In this document: piece by piece, positions 50,076 through 59,406 of the stretch | How positions within the stretch are numbered: the stretch's first letter is position 1 | How the letters are laid out: each line of letters begins with the position of its first letter | Origin: Brevibacillus centrosporus | GTDB taxonomy: Bacteria > Bacillota > Bacilli > Brevibacillales > Brevibacillaceae | DNA length: 64,000 nt | Reading direction: 5' to 3' | Assembly: GCF_003710815.1 (NCBI RefSeq) | Contig: NZ_RHHP01000031.1 | Coordinates: 62,001-126,000, forward strand | Translations under genes and position numbers: made by a program | Notes under the pieces: generated by a model | What the model saw: the letters and a program-made list of their open reading frames with translations, nothing else | The model's database searches: none | Told to the model about the DNA's origin: nothing

Positions 50076-51362
50076 ATGAAGGTTGCCGTTATCGGTACCG
50101 GGTATGTTGGTTTAACGACTGCGGTTTCACTCGCGATGCACGGCCATGAGATCCTGGGGATCGATCTGGTTGCAGCGAAAATTGCCCAGCTCAGGCAGGG
50201 CAAGTCGCCGATCTACGAACCAGGATTAGAAGAAGCCTTGGCGCAGATGCTAGAGCAGGGAAACCTGCAATTTTCAACAGAAATCAAGGATGCAAGAGAA
50301 GCCGAAATGATGTTCATTTGCGTAGGAACGCCGGAAGCCTCGGATGGATCGGCGGATTTGTCTTATTTGTTCGCTGCGGTTTCGGATATAGCATCCCTGC
50401 AGCAACCGTCTACTGGTAAACGTGTCATCGTGATTAAAAGCACAGTCCCAGTGGGAACTGGAGACAGAATCGCAGAGCAGCTTCGCGGGAACGACGGTCT
50501 TTACGTCGCCTCCAATCCAGAGTTTCTTCGCGAAGGAAGCGCCATGCAAGACGCTTTGAAGCCTTCGAGGATTGTCATAGGTGCAGACCATGAAGCAGCG
50601 TTTGCCGCGATGGAGCAGCTCTACAACGGCGTAAACGCTGCCAAAGTGACGACGACGAGAGCCAACGCAGAATTTATCAAATACGCTTCCAATGCATTTT
50701 TAGCGACGAAAATTTCTTTCATGAACGAGCTGGCCAGGTTGAGTACGGTCCTTGGGACAGATATCACAACCGTGGCGCAGGGAATGGGATTGGACAGTCG
50801 GATTGGACCTGAGTTTTTGCGAGCAGGTGTCGGGTACGGGGGCTCCTGTTTTCCGAAGGACACGATCGCCCTGCTTCAGTTGGCTGGTCAGCATGGGATA
50901 TCCTTATCGATTTTGGATAAAGTCCGCGACGTGAATACGACCCAGCCGGCTTGGTTTTTGGAGAGGCTGGAGGAACAGCTGCATGGGGTGGCAGGGAAAA
51001 AGATCGCCGTCTTAGGTCTCGTATTCAAGCCGGACACTGATGACATTCGCGAAGCGCCATCTCTGAAGGTGCTGGAGGCTTTGCAGAAAAAAGGAGCTTC
51101 TATCGCGGCTTATGATCCGGTTGCCTCGGCGATCGTCGGAGCTCAGTTTCCAAACGTCGATTACGTGAAGCATCCGGCTGCCGCATTCAGAGGGGCGCAC
51201 GCAGCCATGCTGATCACCGAATGGAAAGAATGTGTCCAGCTGGATTGGAAGGAGATCAAAGCGAGCATGGCGGCTCCGATTTTGTTCGATGGACGTAACG
51301 CTTGGCCGGGCAATCTTCTGAAGGATGTCGGGTTTGTGTACACAGGGGTAGGCAGAAGCTGA
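50076..51362 (+). CDS. UDP-glucose 6-dehydrogenase
   Basis: Oxidises UDP-glucose to UDP-glucuronate. The 428-residue protein has the N-terminal NAD motif VAVIGTGYVGLTTAVSLA, VGTPEASDGSADLSYL, the catalytic Cys258 in GVGYGGSCFPKDT, and the C-terminal VLGLVFKPDTDDIREAPS. Supplies acidic sugar for the cluster and corresponds to YtcA in B. subtilis. Last gene of the unit; its stop lies in a terminator stem. Confidence 0.95.
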   Translation: MKVAVIGTGYVGLTTAVSLAMHGHEILGIDLVAAKIAQLRQGKSPIYEPGLEEALAQMLEQGNLQFSTEIKDAREAEMMFICVGTPEASDGSADLSYLFAAVSDIASLQQPSTGKRVIVIKSTVPVGTGDRIAEQLRGNDGLYVASNPEFLREGSAMQDALKPSRIVIGADHEAAFAAMEQLYNGVNAAKVTTTRANAEFIKYASNAFLATKISFMNELARLSTVLGTDITTVAQGMGLDSRIGPEFLRAGVGYGGSCFPKDTIALLQLAGQHGISLSILDKVRDVNTTQPAWFLERLEEQLHGVAGKKIAVLGLVFKPDTDDIREAPSLKVLEALQKKGASIAAYDPVASAIVGAQFPNVDYVKHPAAAFRGAHAAMLITEWKECVQLDWKEIKASMAAPILFDGRNAWPGNLLKDVGFVYTGVGRS

Positions 51363-51392
51363 CTTTTCCATACTGGGAAGGTTAGCTTTTTC
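51356..51392 (+). terminator. Intrinsic terminator at the end of the polysaccharide cluster
   Basis: AAGCTGACTTTTCC (51356-51369) pairs, with G-T wobbles, with GGGAAGGTTAGCTT, followed by TTTTTC. The dehydrogenase stop codon is in the left arm. Confidence 0.8.
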
Positions 51393-51481
51393 TTTGGTTG
51401 ATTTGAACAGAGCGGCATAATACGATAGGATAATCATATGGATGATTTCACCAATAAGCAAACCACGAGGGAGTGATCACG

Positions 51482-53293
51482 GTGAACAAAAGCAAAACAC
51501 TGCCTAAACGCAGTGATGTCCCTGTCGAATACAAATGGCGTCTCGAAGATATTTATCCCAGTGATTCCGATTGGGAAAAGGATGTGCAAAAAGCCAAGCA
51601 GCTCGCAGATCAGCTGGCAGGGCTGAAGGGCAAGCTCGGACAATCCGGAAATGACCTGCTGGCTGCATTGAAGCTGCAAGATGAGCTTCTCCAGACTCTC
51701 GATCAAGTCTTCGTCTATGCACGGATGAGACGAGACGAGGACAATGCCAACAGCACGTACCAAGGATTGACAGACCGAGCAACGAGTCTGAGCACCCAGG
51801 CGTACGGCGCGATTTCTTACATACAGCCGGAAATATTGGAGATCCCTACAGACGAGCTGGAAAAATGGATCAACGAAGTATCCGGCCTTGCTCATTACCG
51901 TATTTTGCTGGACGAAATTACGCGCTTCAAGCCCCATACGCTGTCTTCCGAGGAAGAAGCCCTCTTGGCCAATATGAGCGAATTGGCGTCGGCGCCGAAC
52001 AAAATTTACGGCATGCTGTCCAATGCGGACATGAAATTCCCGATGATCACGGATGAAAACGGGGAAGAAGTCGAGCTGACCAAAGGCCGCTATACGCAGT
52101 TTATGGAAAGCAAAGACCGGCGCGTGCGAAAAGAGGCGTTTGATGCGCTGTACGAGACGTTCGGGAAATTCCGCAATACGATTGCAGCTTCCCTTACGTC
52201 GGCTGTGAAAGGCGATGTGTTCTACGCGCGGACTCGCAAGTATCCATCTGCGCTGTATGCGGCCCTGTTTGCGGATAATGTAGACCTTTCCGTATACGAC
52301 AACCTGATTGCGACTATTCATGAGCATTTGCCGCTGATGCATCGCTATATCGCTTTGCGGAAAAAGCTGCTCGAGGTCGATGAGCTCCACATGTACGATC
52401 TGTACGTGCCAATCGTGCCAGAAGTAGACATGAAAATTCCTTATGATCAGGCGGTTGAGACGATCAAGGCCGCACTGAAACCGCTTGGGGAGGAGTACGG
52501 GCGGGTGCTTGCGGAAGGCTTTTCCGAAGGCTGGATTGACGTGTATGAAAACGAAGGCAAGACAAGTGGCGCCTACTCTTGGGGGGCGTATACCACGCAT
52601 CCGTTTGTGCTGATGAACTATCAGGACAATGTGAACAACATGTTTACGCTCGCACATGAGATGGGGCACGCCCTGCACAGCTACCATTCCAACCACGCAC
52701 AGCCGTATACGTACGCCGATTACAAGATTTTCGTAGCAGAAGTCGCTTCTACGCTCAACGAGGCTTTGCTCATGCATCATCTTCTGGAGACGACTACCGA
52801 CAAAGCGCAAAGAATGTATCTGATCAACTACTACCTGGAGCAATTCCGGGGAACCGTTTTCCGTCAAACGATGTTCGCGGAGTACGAGAAGATCGTTCAC
52901 GAAAAGGAAGAGAAGGGCGAGCCTTTGACAGCCGATTCACTGAGCGAAATTTACCGGGAGCTGAATGTGGCTTACCATGGGCCTGATATGGTTGTCGACA
53001 AGCAGGTTGATTTGGAATGGGCACGAATTCCCCATTTTTATCGGAATTTCTACGTGTACAAGTACGCGACCGGTTTTTCTGCAGCAACCTCCCTTTCCAA
53101 ACAAATTTTGGAGGAGGGTCAGCCAGCCGTCGATCGCTATCTCAATTTCCTGAAAGGCGGCAGCTCCGACTATCCGCTGAACCTGCTGAAAAACGCAGGA
53201 GTAGATATGACGACTCCCGATCCGATTCGCGAGGGCTTGGCGGTCTTCAAAGAGCTGCTGGAAGAAATGGAGCAGCTGGTCTCGAAAGGATAA
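51482..53293 (+). CDS. pepF: Oligoendopeptidase F
   Basis: M3B-family zinc peptidase that degrades short peptides in the cytoplasm. Start at GTG 51482, eight bases after GAGGGAG; GTG 51473 overlaps that site. The 603-residue protein has the N-terminal KRSDVPVEYKWRLEDIY typical of PepF, the active site LAHEMGHALHSYHS (HEMGH 392-396) with the downstream glutamate in FVAEVASTLNEAL, and the C-terminal FYVYKYATGFSAATSL. Followed by a terminator. Confidence 0.97.
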   Translation: MNKSKTLPKRSDVPVEYKWRLEDIYPSDSDWEKDVQKAKQLADQLAGLKGKLGQSGNDLLAALKLQDELLQTLDQVFVYARMRRDEDNANSTYQGLTDRATSLSTQAYGAISYIQPEILEIPTDELEKWINEVSGLAHYRILLDEITRFKPHTLSSEEEALLANMSELASAPNKIYGMLSNADMKFPMITDENGEEVELTKGRYTQFMESKDRRVRKEAFDALYETFGKFRNTIAASLTSAVKGDVFYARTRKYPSALYAALFADNVDLSVYDNLIATIHEHLPLMHRYIALRKKLLEVDELHMYDLYVPIVPEVDMKIPYDQAVETIKAALKPLGEEYGRVLAEGFSEGWIDVYENEGKTSGAYSWGAYTTHPFVLMNYQDNVNNMFTLAHEMGHALHSYHSNHAQPYTYADYKIFVAEVASTLNEALLMHHLLETTTDKAQRMYLINYYLEQFRGTVFRQTMFAEYEKIVHEKEEKGEPLTADSLSEIYRELNVAYHGPDMVVDKQVDLEWARIPHFYRNFYVYKYATGFSAATSLSKQILEEGQPAVDRYLNFLKGGSSDYPLNLLKNAGVDMTTPDPIREGLAVFKELLEEMEQLVSKG

Positions 53294-53322
53294 AGAAGAG
53301 CAAGGCACAGATCCGAGAAAGC

Positions 53323-53352
53323 AGTCAGGGCATACGCCTTGGCTGTTTTTTC
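53323..53352 (+). terminator. Intrinsic terminator after pepF
   Basis: CAGTCAGGGC (53323-53332) with GCCTTGGCTG (53337-53346), two G-T pairs, then TTTTTT. Confidence 0.75.
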
Positions 53353-53437
53353 GTTTGATTTTTTTGTAAAAAATGAGAAAAAAAGTAACGGCTGACTATT
53401 TGTTTCGTATATACTTATGTCTTGCGCTATATTGTCC

Positions 53438-53457
53438 CTCCGCCCTTGGACGGAGGA
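53438..53457 (+). repeat. Inverted repeat ahead of the efflux genes
   Basis: CCTCCG (53438-53443) with CGGAGG (53452-53457), 8-base centre, no T-tract. A possible operator in the 254-bp pepF-efflux gap. A TATACT (53411-53416) lies upstream without a clear -35. No regulator gene is adjacent. Confidence 0.35.
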
Positions 53458-53547
53458 GAATTTCCACCCGTTGGCTGTTTTGCACAGGAGGGAAAAACTG
53501 GCACAATGATGCAAGGAAATGATTGCGAGATAGGTGGAGGAATCAAG

Positions 53548-54768
53548 GTGAAAAAAAGAACGTCGATTATGTTGGCTTCCTTGCTGCTCGTAGCAACGGG
53601 ATGCGGCCCTGCTCCCGAAGCTCCCCAGCAGGCAGAAGCAAAGGCAAAAGTAGTGGAAGTGATCAAAGTACAGAAGGCTGCAAAACCTGTCATGCTGAGT
53701 GTAACGGGCATGGTGGAAGCGAAGAGGGATGCTGTTCTGCCTTTCGGGACAGGGGGGACGATCTCAGCTATCCAGGTAAGCAAGGGAGCCAGAATCGGTC
53801 AAGGGCAGCTTTTGGCGACGCTGGATACCCGATACTACCAAAAGGAAGTGGAAGTAGCGGCAAGTCAGGTCGCAGAAGCGGCGGCACGCAAGACACAGAC
53901 GCTCAAAGGGGCGACGACGCAAGCGATCGAGCAGCAGCGCCTGCAGGTAAAAAGTGCGCAAAGTCAGCTGGATAAAGCCCGGCAGGATGTTACAGTAGGC
54001 GATAAGCTGTTAGCTGGAGGTGCTATTTCGCAAAGCGAAATAAATGACCGGAAGCGGGCGCTGACCCAAGCCGAAATCGCGGTAAGAGACGCACAATTGG
54101 CGCTAGACGAACTGTTGCGTGGAGCCGAGCCAGAAGACGTGGCAGTCGCCAACGCATCCATCAAGCAGGCGTCAGGTCAGGTAGATCGAGCGAAAAAGAC
54201 GCTGGAAGATGCGAAGATCGAAGCGCCTTTCGCAGGCACAATCGTAGAAGTTTTCAAGCAATCCGGGGAGCAGGCCTCACCGGGTGAGCAGATCATCCAC
54301 CTAGTCGATTTGTCTGAGGTAAAGGTGACATTGGATATTACCAATGACAGCATTGGTCAGTTCCAGGAAAAAGCAAAGGTGCAAACTGTCTCAGATGACG
54401 GGAAGAAAAGCGAAGGAACGGTAACATTTGTATCACCCGTCGTCGACAAGCAGACGGGTAAATACCGCGTCGAGGTCACCGTCCCGAACCCGGATAACTA
54501 CTGGCGAGGTGGCATGACTGCAACGGTGGAGGTTCCACGTAAGATCAACGGCTTCCTGGTACCTTTGGAGAGTGTCGGGGTAAGCCAATCCCAGCACTAC
54601 GTCATGGCAGTGGAGAACGGCTTGACTGTCCGTAAAGAAGTCAAAGTCGGTCAGATGACAGGGGACCAGGTTGAAATCCTGTCCGGAATCAAAGAAGGGG
54701 ATCAGCTTTTGCGCACCGGCATTACGTTCTACGTAGAGGGGCAAAAAGTAGAGGCGAGAGGAGAATAG
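53548..54768 (+). CDS. RND efflux membrane-fusion lipoprotein
   Basis: Periplasmic-adaptor-type (HlyD/AcrA family) subunit, here a lipoprotein on the outer face of the membrane. GTG start 53548, seven bases after GGTGGAGG; 406 residues. Lipobox LLLVATGCGP at about residues 13-22, two barrel-sandwich halves (GGTISAIQVSKGARIGQGQL; IEAPFAGTIVEVFKQSGEQA) flanking a coiled coil (about 110-210), then a beta-barrel domain. Operon with the RND pump 4 bp downstream. Confidence 0.94.
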   Translation: MKKRTSIMLASLLLVATGCGPAPEAPQQAEAKAKVVEVIKVQKAAKPVMLSVTGMVEAKRDAVLPFGTGGTISAIQVSKGARIGQGQLLATLDTRYYQKEVEVAASQVAEAAARKTQTLKGATTQAIEQQRLQVKSAQSQLDKARQDVTVGDKLLAGGAISQSEINDRKRALTQAEIAVRDAQLALDELLRGAEPEDVAVANASIKQASGQVDRAKKTLEDAKIEAPFAGTIVEVFKQSGEQASPGEQIIHLVDLSEVKVTLDITNDSIGQFQEKAKVQTVSDDGKKSEGTVTFVSPVVDKQTGKYRVEVTVPNPDNYWRGGMTATVEVPRKINGFLVPLESVGVSQSQHYVMAVENGLTVRKEVKVGQMTGDQVEILSGIKEGDQLLRTGITFYVEGQKVEARGE

Positions 54769-54772
54769 CGGC

Positions 54773-57700
54773 ATGAACAAGATGATCCTCTTTTTGCTAA
54801 AGCGCCGGCTCATTGTCTACCTCTTCACGCTTCTGTTGGTGATTGCAGGGATAGGCTCTCTAACCAGCTTCAACGTCGAGCTGGTACCGAAAACCAACTT
54901 CCCCGTTCTGTCGGTCAACGTATCGGGTGGATCCATCCCACCAGAGGAAATGGAAGACAAAGTCACCAAAAAGATCGAGCAAGAATTAAAGTCCATCACG
55001 GAAATCAAGGAATACACATCGACGACAGGCTCTGGCTCCGTAAACATTCAAATTACTGCAAAGGAAGGGACAGGCGAAAAGGTCAAATCTGACGTACAAA
55101 ATGCTGTGAACCGGCTGCGCAATGACTTCCCAAAAGCAGTGGACCGGGTGGAAGTCAATCAAATGAGCTTTGGTGACGATGCCCTGATCGACTATGCCCT
55201 GGTTGGTGCTGATCCGCAAGCGATGCTGAGCCTAGCCAAGACGACGATCAAAGACCGCATTGAAGCTGTTCCCGGTGTAAAGGAAGTAGAGATTTCCGAC
55301 CGCAGCTTTGAAAATCAGATTGCCGTCACACTCCGCCCCGAGCAGCTAAACGCTTTTCGGACTACACCTGCCGAGGTCATAAGTCAGCTGCAGCAAACCA
55401 ACTGGAAGCAAGCCGTCGGAACATTGGAGAACTCCGGGTTTGATACGGTAGTCATGGTCGATGATACGTACAGCACGGTACAGGAAATGACCGTTCTCCC
55501 GATCGAAACGCCAAATGGAACAGTCACGTTGAGCCAGCTCGCTACGATTGAGGACCTGCGCGGAAAGGTCAAGGACTCGGTAGCACTGACCGATGGAAAT
55601 GTCTTCGTTCACTTGAGTGTCAAACGCGCAGAAGGCAGTGATCTGATCACGACGCAAGGCAAGGTCGAAGAAGTCGTCCGTGAAATCCAGGCAGAGGCAA
55701 ACGGACAATACCAATTGAAGGTCATGGTAGAAGCCGTCTCGTATATTCAGCACGCAGTGACAAACCTCAGCCGTGATGTCATGATTGGCGGCGCGCTGGC
55801 CATTATCATCCTGTTCGTCTTCCTGCGCAACTGGCGCGTCACACTGGTCATCGCGACTACACTGCCATTGTCTGCCCTCATGACCTTTATCGCGATGAAG
55901 CTGGGTGGATACAACATCGACATGGTGAGCTTGCTTTCTCTCAGTCTATCCGTAGGTCTCATCGTGGACGCCGCCATCGTGGTTCTGGAGAGCATTTATC
56001 ACTTCAGAGAAAAGGGCGAGCCCTTGACGCAAGCGATTGTCAAAGGGACCAGGGAAGTACTTACTCCGGTTTTTACGTCGCAATTGACGATCATTATCGT
56101 ATTTCTCCCGCTGGTTTTTGCAGATTTTGAAGACTGGCTCAAACCGATTTTAGCTACGATTGCTTTTACGGTTTCCTCGGCCATTATTGCATCTACCATC
56201 GCTGCGTTTTTCTTCGTGCCGGTCTTCTCTGATCGCTTCTTGCAAAAGGATAAGAAAGTTTCTCTGGAAGGAGAGGTCAAAGAGCATGTTATCGTTCGGT
56301 GGTTCAGCAAGCTGCTGCAGCTGGCCCTGCGTCACCGGGTGAAAACGTTGCTGGTAGCCGTCGCCACTTTCGTCGTAGCAGGAACGATGATGCCGCTCAT
56401 GAAGATGGGGCAAGGCATCGATGCCAACGAAAATCTGGTGTTTGCCACCATCGAGATGCCGACAGGCTCAACGCTGGAAAAAACGCAAAAGGCCGCTTTG
56501 GCTGGAGAAGTTGCTTTGCGCGAGATTCCCGAGGTTAAAGATGTTTTCTTCTTCTCTTCCAAAGAAAGCTCGGAAATCTTTATCTCCCTGCGCCCAAAAA
56601 GTGAGCGTCAGCGAGATAAGGAAGCACTGACAGCAGATGTGAATGAGCGCCTCAAAGCGATACCGGGCATTGATTCCATTTCCACAAACTTTGGTGGGCA
56701 AGGTACGGATGCACCGATCCAGCTGGATATCGTCGGGGATGACATGGAGCAAATGCGCAAGATCGCCTCCGATGTAGAAGGCATGCTCGCCACGATCCCA
56801 GGTGTTGACAACATCCGTAACGACTTTAAAGAGGGCAAGGAAAAAGTGACCCTCGTACCCAAGCAGGAAGCGATGTCCCGCTTGAACGTCGACCCTCGTT
56901 CCCTGCTGCAGCAGCTTAGCACGATGATTGGGGATCAGCCGATTACGTCCATCACGAAAGACGGGATTGACATAGATGTCGTCGCCAAGCTCCCTGACAA
57001 TTGGCTAAAGCACCCTGATCAGCTGAAGCACATGATGATTACGAGCAAAAGTGGGTCACAAGTGCCTTTATCCGAATTGGTAGATTGGACGTACAGCAAA
57101 TCGCCAGTGGTCATCACCCACGACAAGGGTGAGCGAATTGTAACGGTTTCAGCAGAAATGCAAGGAACCGATTTGGGGGCAGTTGGCAGACAGGTAACGG
57201 AAAAGCTCCCTACGCTAGCTGTGCCTGCTGGCTATAGCATTGAAATAGCAGGGAAGCTGAAGGAACAGAGCGCTAATATGACCCAAGGAATCTTCGTAAT
57301 CGCCGGCGTGCTCGCACTGATTTACGTCGTCATGGTCGCGCAGTTCGGAAGACTCTCTCAGCCGTTTATCATCTTGCTGACGATACCGATGGCACTGGTT
57401 GGAGTCGTGATTGGCTTTGTTCTGACCCAGCGCGTATTCGGTGAGATGGCCATGATTGGGATTATCATGCTCGTGGGGATCGTGGTGTCGAACGCCATTT
57501 TGCTCATTGACCGTATCAACCTGCTGCGCAGTCGCGGTATGAACTTGGCAGAGGCGATTGTGCAAGGGACCAAGGAGCGTGTACGTCCTGTCATTATGAC
57601 CAAACTGACGGCGATACTAGGGATGCTCCCGATGGGTCTTGCCATGGCAGAGGGCTCCGATCTAGAGGCTCCGCTCGCGACAGCGGTCATCTCAGGCCTC

Positions 57701-57856
57701 GTATTCCACACGATCGTGACGCTTGTTCTCGTGCCTGTCTTGTACTCCTTGTTTGAAGGGGCAAAAGAGAAGCGGCTCGCCCGCAGACTGGCACGTCAAG
57801 CCAAGCGCCAGGAGAAGAAAGCAGAGAAAGCCAATCTGCAGCCGACACAAATGTAA
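54773..57856 (+). CDS. RND-family efflux transporter (SwrC/AcrB-like)
   Basis: A 1027-residue proton-driven exporter with the duplicated RND layout: a first helix near residue 15, a large outside domain, helices near 340-470 (including LVIATTLPLSALMTFIAMKL and SLSLSVGLIVDAAIVVLESI with the proton-relay aspartate), a second outside domain, and C-terminal helices ending in a basic tail. In B. subtilis the single such pump, SwrC, exports surfactin and confers surfactant resistance. A lipopeptide or drug substrate is likely here but not provable. Confidence 0.95.
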   Translation: MNKMILFLLKRRLIVYLFTLLLVIAGIGSLTSFNVELVPKTNFPVLSVNVSGGSIPPEEMEDKVTKKIEQELKSITEIKEYTSTTGSGSVNIQITAKEGTGEKVKSDVQNAVNRLRNDFPKAVDRVEVNQMSFGDDALIDYALVGADPQAMLSLAKTTIKDRIEAVPGVKEVEISDRSFENQIAVTLRPEQLNAFRTTPAEVISQLQQTNWKQAVGTLENSGFDTVVMVDDTYSTVQEMTVLPIETPNGTVTLSQLATIEDLRGKVKDSVALTDGNVFVHLSVKRAEGSDLITTQGKVEEVVREIQAEANGQYQLKVMVEAVSYIQHAVTNLSRDVMIGGALAIIILFVFLRNWRVTLVIATTLPLSALMTFIAMKLGGYNIDMVSLLSLSLSVGLIVDAAIVVLESIYHFREKGEPLTQAIVKGTREVLTPVFTSQLTIIIVFLPLVFADFEDWLKPILATIAFTVSSAIIASTIAAFFFVPVFSDRFLQKDKKVSLEGEVKEHVIVRWFSKLLQLALRHRVKTLLVAVATFVVAGTMMPLMKMGQGIDANENLVFATIEMPTGSTLEKTQKAALAGEVALREIPEVKDVFFFSSKESSEIFISLRPKSERQRDKEALTADVNERLKAIPGIDSISTNFGGQGTDAPIQLDIVGDDMEQMRKIASDVEGMLATIPGVDNIRNDFKEGKEKVTLVPKQEAMSRLNVDPRSLLQQLSTMIGDQPITSITKDGIDIDVVAKLPDNWLKHPDQLKHMMITSKSGSQVPLSELVDWTYSKSPVVITHDKGERIVTVSAEMQGTDLGAVGRQVTEKLPTLAVPAGYSIEIAGKLKEQSANMTQGIFVIAGVLALIYVVMVAQFGRLSQPFIILLTIPMALVGVVIGFVLTQRVFGEMAMIGIIMLVGIVVSNAILLIDRINLLRSRGMNLAEAIVQGTKERVRPVIMTKLTAILGMLPMGLAMAEGSDLEAPLATAVISGLVFHTIVTLVLVPVLYSLFEGAKEKRLARRLARQAKRQEKKAEKANLQPTQM

Positions 57857-57869
57857 AAAGAAAAGAAAG

Positions 57870-57904
57870 AGAGAAGAGGAGTGCATGATCCCTCTTCTCT
57901 TTTG
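57870..57904 (+). terminator. Intrinsic terminator after the RND pump
   Basis: AGAGAAGAGG (57870-57879) with CCTCTTCTCT (57891-57900), 11-base loop, tail TTTTGCTTTTC. Confidence 0.85.
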
Positions 57905-57986
57905 CTTTTCGTATTTCAGAAAGTTCTGTAGAATAAAGAGAGAGCCATAAGATTTGACTGATGGGCATCATGAAGGGAGAATGGTT

Positions 57987-58775
57987 ATGGATTTGCAATT
58001 GCAGGGAAAGACAGCGATCGTACTCGCATCGTCAAAAGGGTTGGGAAGAGCAACCGCCATTTGTCTCGCACAAGAAGGGGCAAATGTCACGATCTGCGGT
58101 CGCGATGAAGCCGCATTGGCGTCCGTACGGGATGAGATCGAGCAAGCGACAGGGAAGTCTCCGCTGGCAGTCACTCTTGATGTGACCAAAGAAGAAGACA
58201 TCAAACGTGTTGTAGACGAAACGGTTCGTCATTTTGGCAGTGTACATATTTTAATCAACAACTCGGGCGGACCGACTCCAGGTACATTCGATCAACTCAG
58301 TGACGAGCACTGGGTCAAGGCATTTGAATTGAACCTGCTCAGCTATGTTCGGGCGATTCGCGCCGTGTTGCCGCATATGCGCGCCAATCAGTTCGGGCGC
58401 ATCATCAACTTTGCTTCATCCTCTTTTAAGCAACCGTTGGAGAACCTGATCCTCTCCAATACATTTCGGACTGGTGTGCTCGGCCTCGCAAAAACACTGT
58501 CTGCTGAACTCGGCCCGGACGGCATTCTGATCAATACGGTAGGACCGGGACGAATTGCCACCGATCGCGTGAGACAGCTCGATGAGATGGACGCGCAGAA
58601 GCTGGATTCCAGTGCAGACGAAGTGCGCAGCTTTTTTGAGAAATCGATCCCGCTTGGACGTTACGGTCAACCGGACGAGTTTGCGCGTATGGTTACGTTC
58701 CTCGCATCCCCTGCCAACAGCTATGTGACGGGTCAATCCTTCCTCGTAGATGGCGGGCTTGTACGTGCAATCTAG
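57987..58775 (+). CDS. Short-chain dehydrogenase-like protein lacking catalytic Tyr/Lys
   Basis: A 262-residue classical-SDR fold protein starting at ATG 57987 (MDLQLQGKTAIVLASSKGLG), seven bases after AAGGGAG. The nucleotide site reads VLASSKGLGRA and NNSGGPTPG replaces the usual NNAG. The catalytic serine region is FASSS (Ser144), but 13 residues on, where Tyr is expected, is Ser157, and the lysine position is Arg161 (SNTFR). The C-terminal SYVTGQSFLVDGGL is normal. Such SNxxR proteins form a recognisable subgroup; dehydrogenase activity may be lost or changed. Confidence 0.9.
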   Translation: MDLQLQGKTAIVLASSKGLGRATAICLAQEGANVTICGRDEAALASVRDEIEQATGKSPLAVTLDVTKEEDIKRVVDETVRHFGSVHILINNSGGPTPGTFDQLSDEHWVKAFELNLLSYVRAIRAVLPHMRANQFGRIINFASSSFKQPLENLILSNTFRTGVLGLAKTLSAELGPDGILINTVGPGRIATDRVRQLDEMDAQKLDSSADEVRSFFEKSIPLGRYGQPDEFARMVTFLASPANSYVTGQSFLVDGGLVRAI

Positions 58776-58823
58776 CGTTTTTTAGCCTGTTGAAAAAAAG
58801 TAGACGTAGAAAGGGGTTTTTCC

Positions 58824-59315
58824 ATGAGCAAAGAAAGTTCGTTTGATATTGTCTCCAAAGTGGATTTGTCAGAAGTAAACAATGCAATCCAGACTGCACT
58901 GAAGGAAATTGAAAACCGATTTGATTTCAAGGGCAGCAAAAGCAAAATCACGCTGGAAAAGGAAGAGCTCGTCCTCGTATCCGATGACGAATTCAAGCTC
59001 GGGCAGGTCAAGGATATTTTGATCGGGAAGCTCGTGAAACGGGAAGTTCCCATTAAAAACCTGGATTATGGCAAGGTAGAGCCAGCTGCTGGGGGGACGG
59101 TGCGCCAACGTGTCAAGCTGGTTCAGGGGATTGACAAGGAAAACGCGAAAAAAATCAACACCATCATCAAGGATTCCGGATTGAAAGTGAAAACCCAAAT
59201 CCAGGACGATCAGATTCGAGTGACCGGAAAAAGCAAGGATGAGCTCCAGCAGATCATCCTTGCCATTCGCAAGTCAGACCTTCCACTGGACGTGCAATTT
59301 ATCAACTATCGATAA
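58824..59315 (+). CDS. YajQ family nucleotide-binding protein
   Basis: A 163-residue protein of the UPF0234/YajQ family: SSFDIVSKVDLSEVNNAIQT at the N-terminus, RFDFKGSKSKITLEKEEL and VKRVKLVQGI-type repeats of the double ferredoxin-like fold, ending LPLDVQFINYR. Members bind cyclic-di-GMP or RNA; the role in this organism is unknown. Start ATG 58824 behind AAAGGGG. Confidence 0.95.
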   Translation: MSKESSFDIVSKVDLSEVNNAIQTALKEIENRFDFKGSKSKITLEKEELVLVSDDEFKLGQVKDILIGKLVKREVPIKNLDYGKVEPAAGGTVRQRVKLVQGIDKENAKKINTIIKDSGLKVKTQIQDDQIRVTGKSKDELQQIILAIRKSDLPLDVQFINYR

Positions 59316-59406
59316 ATGCTAGAAAAGTTTTGCTTCTAACTCTCTATATTTTCGCGTATGCATGTACAAATAAGTGACAAGCTTGAGTGAAAGGGAGAGT
59401 AGAGAC

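Noticed and set aside
51434..52900. 488-residue open frame on the minus strand, opposite pepF
   Set aside because: Shadow of a well-supported gene: no ribosome site, no recognisable domain, and the plus-strand protein is a full-length M3B peptidase.
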